A DNA stretch of 7,426 nt from Spirochaetales bacterium (lineage in GTDB: Bacteria; Spirochaetota; Spirochaetia; Treponematales; Rectinemataceae). The translations under genes and the position numbers were made by a program. Below the pieces are notes generated by a model. It was not told the origin of the DNA. It ran no database searches and saw nothing but the letters and a program-made list of their open reading frames with translations. The stretch lies in assembly GCA_015657395.1 (NCBI GenBank), contig JADLKI010000011.1, positions 160,685-168,110 of the forward strand, read 5' to 3'. Shown here piece after piece: positions 4,122 to 7,426 of this stretch (positions within the stretch are counted from its first letter, which is position 1; the number at the start of each line of letters is the position of its first letter).

Positions 4122-6988
4122 AACACATATACGGGCTCTTCCTCGTCCTTCTGCTCTGTGCTGCGCCGTCTTCGCTGGCGGCGCTCGACCCCGACGAGGC
4201 TCAAAAGCCACCCCTTCAAACTGAGGACATCACCCAGACACAGGAGCGACAGCTTCCTTCTCCGGCGCCGCTCATGCTGCCCACGTTGAGCGATCCCGCC
4301 GACCCTTCAGGGTTTTTCTTCGCCGCAGAGCAGATGCGCACCCGGACCAAGGATAGCGGTCTGACGCCCGACCAGCAGCAGCTTGCCGAATACATGTACT
4401 CGCTCGCCTTCCGCTTCGCGAAGAATCCTGCCGCACAGGAGGCAGGGAAATCGCTCTTCAGCCTCCTTTCGGACGAGGGGCGGCCGGCAGAGGCAGCCGT
4501 CACCGCGCGCGAGTGGATTCAGTCCTTCGGCCCCGACTGGAGCATGTATCGCAACCTCTACGATGCCCTGATGGCGCAGGGCTCGTTTCCGGCCGCACTC
4601 AGCCTGGTATCGGAACTGTCCAGTGCCCTGCCCGGTGTCGCGAAGAGCCGATCCACGGAACTCTCGTGGATGGAATACAATGCCCGCTCCGCGATGCACG
4701 ATTTCGGCTGGACCCTGAACGGTCTGCCTTTCATCAAAACCAAAACGCCGGATGCATATATCGCAAAGATCTACAGACTCTACGCTGCGGCGCCGAACAT
4801 ACCGCAGAATACCGCCGCGCTGGCCCTGTTCCGGGCCGCGGCGACCGAAAGAAAATATGCCGAAGCCCTGGCCAATGCTCTGCCCATTCTGCCGACCTTC
4901 TCCATGCCGGATACGCCGCGGGCGTGGGTCTCAGAGTTGGGCAGGAGTTTCTATGGCGCGGGCGCGTGGCAGCAGGGTCTGGACTTTTTCTCCACGGCGC
5001 TCGGCCTGGAGATTCGAAGTCCCGAGGTTCTCCACAATCTGATGCCCGACAGCACGGATGCCGCCACGAGCGATGCCAGTACCGAAGCCGCACCAGCCGC
5101 GCAAGAGCCCGTAGCCGCCCCGCCTGCCCTCGACCGCGCACGCATTCCCTCCGAGCTCTCGTGGGTTATGGCTTTCCATCTTGCCCGCATGTATCAGGGT
5201 ACGGGCGACAGTCAGACTGCGGCGAGCATCTTTATCGAGCTCGTGCCGCTGGCCTTTTCAGGCGAGGATTCGGACTCGGCGCTCTGGTACTGGCTCGACA
5301 TTACGATGGATTCGATAGCGGCGACGGACTCTCTGCTGAGCGATCTGGGACAGGATGAGGCGAATGCGATACACGCGAAGCGCGCCCTCGAGATCTCGGC
5401 GCTCTCTCAGGCAGCTGCGCTCTGGAAGAGTCCTTCCTACTTCGAGGATATCGTGGCGGACTATATGCGGCGCCTTCTCAGGGAGGGAGCCTGGGATGAC
5501 GTGGTCAGGCTCTGCGCGCTCATGAGTCAGAAATTGACTGCCGCGATGCGCGGTCCCCTCCTCTATCTCTCCGGAAGGCTCTTCGAGACAGGGCGGGCGA
5601 ATATCGAGCTCTCTTCGGACAGCGACTTCTGGAAATGGCTCGCGCCTCTTCCGCAGACAAGCCTGACAGGCGCATCCGCAGACGCGCCGAACGGGAACCG
5701 GGGCGGCGCAGCCGGCCCCCAGGATGCCACCCCAAATGTCTCCCAGAGTGTTTTCCGGAACGCGCCGCTGTTCTACCAGGCGCTGCTGCGGGAAAATGGG
5801 ATTGAGGAACACTATCGGACACTCGCCGCGTGGCGCCTGGGAATCGATCCGTCCGTCCTTGCGAATGCCCCGGTCCTTGACAGGAATTTCGATATCATCG
5901 CCGCGATTTCAAGCCTGTATCCGGACACTAAAGCTCCGCCGGTGAGCGACGACAAGCTCAAGGATATGCTCGATTTCATCGGCCAGTCACTAAACTATGG
6001 CCTCGAGACCCTGGCCGCCGACCAGGTCGCCGCGCTTTCGCCCTTCAGCACCGACGCCCTGCTGTGGCTCGCGATGAAATTCACCCAGCATGAGCAGTAT
6101 TACCCTGCCCTGCGCATCGGCCGCGAGGCGCTCAACCGCAAGTCGGCGACCAGGCCCGAACTCGGATACGCGCTGCTCTATCCGCGCGCGTGGCCCGAGC
6201 ACTTCAGTGCGCTCACCGCTCCCCGCAATATCGCGGAGCCGCTCGCCTACGCCATCGTGCGCTCGGAGAGTCTTTTCAACCAGAGGGCTGTGTCCCGCTC
6301 CGGCGCGATGGGCTTGAGCCAGCTTCTGCCCTCCACCGCCGCGGAGACGGCGCGCGGACTGAAAATGAGCCAATACGCGCTCTTCAACCCACAGGACAAC
6401 CTGACCATAGGGCTCACCTACTATGGCTATATGCTCCAGCGATTTGAAAACAGACCGGTCCGCGCCATTGCGGCCTACAATGCCGGCCCCTCGCGCATGG
6501 CCCAGTGGGCCCGCGACTGGGGAGGCCTCGATGACGATATACTCATCGAGCTCTACCCGCTCGCAGAGCCGCGCCAGTACACCAAGAATATCACCTCCGC
6601 CGCGCTCTTCTACGGAAAGCTCTATTACGGCATCTCGGCAAAGGACATGCTCGATTTCCTCTACGGGGTAAAGCCGCTGCCTCAGCAGGCGGTACCGGCA
6701 GGAGTGACGGGTCAGACTGTGACAGCGACAACTCCTGAATCATCGTCGTCGGGCACTGCAGATGGCGCGTCGTCATCGTCGGCCACCACAGGCTCTACAG
6801 GTGGCGCGCCGTCCGTGACCCAAGGGTCGACCGCCGGCACTGCGGCATCGGCGTCCGCGACACCGTCCGAAACCTCTGTGCCCGCCCCGGACACCGCAAG
6901 TCCGGCGCCTCAGCAGACCGCGCCCCAGCCCTCATCGGGGACTCCGACGCAGAGCAGCGACAGCTCGTCACAGAATATCTCTCCCTGA
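4118..6988 (+). CDS. Exported Slt70-like lytic murein transglycosylase with long helical N-terminus and low-complexity tail
   Basis: This 956-residue protein starts at ATG 4118, overlapping the methyltransferase stop (ATGA). A signal peptide is clear: a basic start (MKHIYG), a hydrophobic core (LFLVLLLC) and likely cleavage near SSLA/ALDP (residues 21-22). C14 lacks a canonical lipobox. Residues about 50-690 are helical and TPR/superhelix-like, as in Slt70, but interrupted by two low-complexity linkers (about 311-342, Ala/Ser/Asp/Pro; about 512-548, Gly/Ala/Asn). The SLT (GH23) catalytic domain spans about 703-848. Its catalytic Glu717 lies in VRSESLFNQ; GAMGLSQLLPST (729-740) and IAAYNAG (784-790) are the other hallmark motifs. 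Members cleave peptidoglycan between MurNAc and GlcNAc, leaving 1,6-anhydroMurNAc, probably in the periplasm here. Residues about 851-956 are a Ser/Thr/Ala/Pro/Gln-rich tail without visible folds. E. coli Slt70 is about 645 residues, so this protein is unusually long. Confidence 0.93.
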   Translation: MKHIYGLFLVLLLCAAPSSLAALDPDEAQKPPLQTEDITQTQERQLPSPAPLMLPTLSDPADPSGFFFAAEQMRTRTKDSGLTPDQQQLAEYMYSLAFRFAKNPAAQEAGKSLFSLLSDEGRPAEAAVTAREWIQSFGPDWSMYRNLYDALMAQGSFPAALSLVSELSSALPGVAKSRSTELSWMEYNARSAMHDFGWTLNGLPFIKTKTPDAYIAKIYRLYAAAPNIPQNTAALALFRAAATERKYAEALANALPILPTFSMPDTPRAWVSELGRSFYGAGAWQQGLDFFSTALGLEIRSPEVLHNLMPDSTDAATSDASTEAAPAAQEPVAAPPALDRARIPSELSWVMAFHLARMYQGTGDSQTAASIFIELVPLAFSGEDSDSALWYWLDITMDSIAATDSLLSDLGQDEANAIHAKRALEISALSQAAALWKSPSYFEDIVADYMRRLLREGAWDDVVRLCALMSQKLTAAMRGPLLYLSGRLFETGRANIELSSDSDFWKWLAPLPQTSLTGASADAPNGNRGGAAGPQDATPNVSQSVFRNAPLFYQALLRENGIEEHYRTLAAWRLGIDPSVLANAPVLDRNFDIIAAISSLYPDTKAPPVSDDKLKDMLDFIGQSLNYGLETLAADQVAALSPFSTDALLWLAMKFTQHEQYYPALRIGREALNRKSATRPELGYALLYPRAWPEHFSALTAPRNIAEPLAYAIVRSESLFNQRAVSRSGAMGLSQLLPSTAAETARGLKMSQYALFNPQDNLTIGLTYYGYMLQRFENRPVRAIAAYNAGPSRMAQWARDWGGLDDDILIELYPLAEPRQYTKNITSAALFYGKLYYGISAKDMLDFLYGVKPLPQQAVPAGVTGQTVTATTPESSSSGTADGASSSSATTGSTGGAPSVTQGSTAGTAASASATPSETSVPAPDTASPAPQQTAPQPSSGTPTQSSDSSSQNISP
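6740..6781 (+). repeat. TCG/TCA triplet-rich segment encoding poly-Ser in the transglycosylase tail
   Basis: Two runs of four serine codons (6740-6751 and 6770-6781) are built from TCA/TCG triplets. They are separated by a short Gly/Thr/Ala/Asp segment, and a similar GGTGGCGCG piece follows just after (compare 6761-6769). In-frame triplet runs like these can change copy number by slippage without breaking the reading frame. Confidence 0.5.
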
Positions 6989-6989
6989 C

Positions 6990-7019
6990 GCCTCCCGCCG
7001 GGCAGGGACGGGGCGAGGC
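6990..7019. terminator. Possible GC-rich hairpin between convergent genes
   Basis: The 46-base gap between the convergent transglycosylase and Sua5 genes is very GC-rich. GCCTC (6990-6994) pairs with GAGGC (7015-7019), and further CC/GG pairing inside is possible with bulges at 7014 and 6997. There is no clear T-run after the stem on either strand, so it is at best a weak or factor-assisted terminator for either gene. Confidence 0.25.
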
Positions 7020-7034
7020 CGGGCCGTTTCACTG

Positions 7035-7426
7035 TCACTTCTTAGAGGCACGATACAGGCGATCGTTGATCGCCCTTCCCAGGCCGGCCTCGGGCACGCG
7101 CTCGGCGTAGATGGCCCGGAACCGGCGGGCATCGAACTCATGCAGAAGCGAAAAGAGGCGCGCAGCGGCCTCGCGCACGTCTCCGCCCGGGGCAAGTACC
7201 TCCACCGCATCGAACACGCGGTGTGCCTCGATCTCGCGGGCGCGGGCCGGAGTGTACACAAGCGCGACCGAGGGATGTGCGATGCCTTGAGCCTGGGCCG
7301 CGTCGGGCAGTGCGCCTTCGTCGAAAAGATAGAGCGGCGTCGAGGGCGCGTAGTGGCTCAAGGTTTGTCCTGGGCTCGAAAGCGCCTTTCCGGCAGGATG
7401 AGAAGTGCGCGGAGGAATCGCAACGG
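7035..7426 (-). CDS. sua5: Sua5/TsaC-type L-threonylcarbamoyladenylate synthase, C-terminal part (N-terminus beyond window)
   Basis: A minus-strand frame stays open from the right edge (first full codon 7424-7422) to TGA at 7037-7035, giving 129 visible residues. SPGQTLSHYAPSTPLYLF is the hallmark linker that follows the YrdC catalytic domain in long, Sua5-type enzymes (sPG..HYaP.tP). The end, AERVPEAGLGRAINDRLYRASKK, matches the conserved finish of the Sua5 domain (GLG.A..NRL..A). The YrdC catalytic domain must lie outside the window. Such enzymes make threonylcarbamoyl-AMP from threonine, bicarbonate and ATP, the first step of t6A37 modification of ANN-decoding tRNAs in the cytoplasm. A TTG at 7361 could look like a start, but it falls inside the conserved HYAP region, so the gene clearly continues upstream. 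It converges with the transglycosylase gene, 46 bases apart. Confidence 0.88.
   Translation of the reverse strand, partial: VAIPPRTSHPAGKALSSPGQTLSHYAPSTPLYLFDEGALPDAAQAQGIAHPSVALVYTPARAREIEAHRVFDAVEVLAPGGDVREAAARLFSLLHEFDARRFRAIYAERVPEAGLGRAINDRLYRASKK

Noticed and set aside
4118..4175. Cys14 of the transglycosylase signal peptide as a lipobox cysteine
   Set aside because: The preceding residues are LLL, lacking the small residue normally needed before the cysteine; a standard cleavage near SSLA/ALDP fits better.
4513..5358. 281-codon plus-strand open frame inside the transglycosylase gene
   Set aside because: Arg/Gly/Cys-rich shadow frame typical of GC-rich DNA; the transglycosylase frame explains the region completely.

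Overview
The window looks like a bacterial chromosomal segment with two parts of different character. Positions 1 to about 2150 are comparatively AT-rich, strongly so between 1084 and 1274, and carry a divergently arranged metabolic pair. The pair is an FAD-dependent oxidoreductase on the minus strand, running off the left edge, and an AraC-family regulator on the plus strand. From about 2190 to the right edge the DNA is clearly GC-rich. Hand counts of single 60-base lines give 23/60 G+C at 1321-1380 and 37/60 at 2281-2340. A signal-peptide-bearing, Slt70-like murein transglycosylase indicates a cell with peptidoglycan and an exported (probably periplasmic) compartment, so a GC-rich diderm is likely. 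My impression of the protein style is compatible with Spirochaetota carrying Firmicutes-like accessory genes, but this is a weak inference and the taxon is not settled by the sequence.

Layout. (1) 1-1083 minus: FAD oxidoreductase, C-terminus missing. (2) 1084-1274: divergent intergenic region with a good sigma-70-type promoter for the oxidoreductase (TTGATA, 17 bp, TAAAAT on the minus strand), a perfect 6+6 bp dyad at the predicted transcription start and an 8-bp palindrome inside the promoter spacer. (3) 1275-2147 plus: AraC-type regulator. (4) 2189-2857 plus: CPBP-family intramembrane protease-like membrane protein. (5) An internal sigma-70-type promoter (2873-2901) followed by a tightly overlapping three-gene unit: an unrecognised 119-residue protein (2929-3288), a class I SAM-dependent methyltransferase (GTG start, 3285-4121) and a 956-residue exported lytic transglycosylase (4118-6988). 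Both junctions are 4-base start/stop overlaps (GTGA, ATGA). (6) 7035-7426 minus: C-terminal part of a Sua5/TsaC-type threonylcarbamoyl-AMP synthase, convergent with the transglycosylase.

How the genes work together. The left pair reads as a locally regulated catabolic module: the AraC protein would sense a small molecule through its cupin domain and act on the shared intergenic region. The right block has no obvious single pathway. Its most concrete theme is cell-envelope work (transglycosylase plus a CPBP membrane protein), with a methyltransferase and an unknown small protein translationally coupled to it. Sua5 belongs to tRNA t6A37 synthesis and is a housekeeping neighbour. I found no RNA genes, CRISPR arrays, insertion sequences or transposase remnants, and I do not see a convincing undescribed system here. 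The best leads are the unknown 119-residue protein, the enlarged transglycosylase and the regulatory architecture of the divergent intergenic region.
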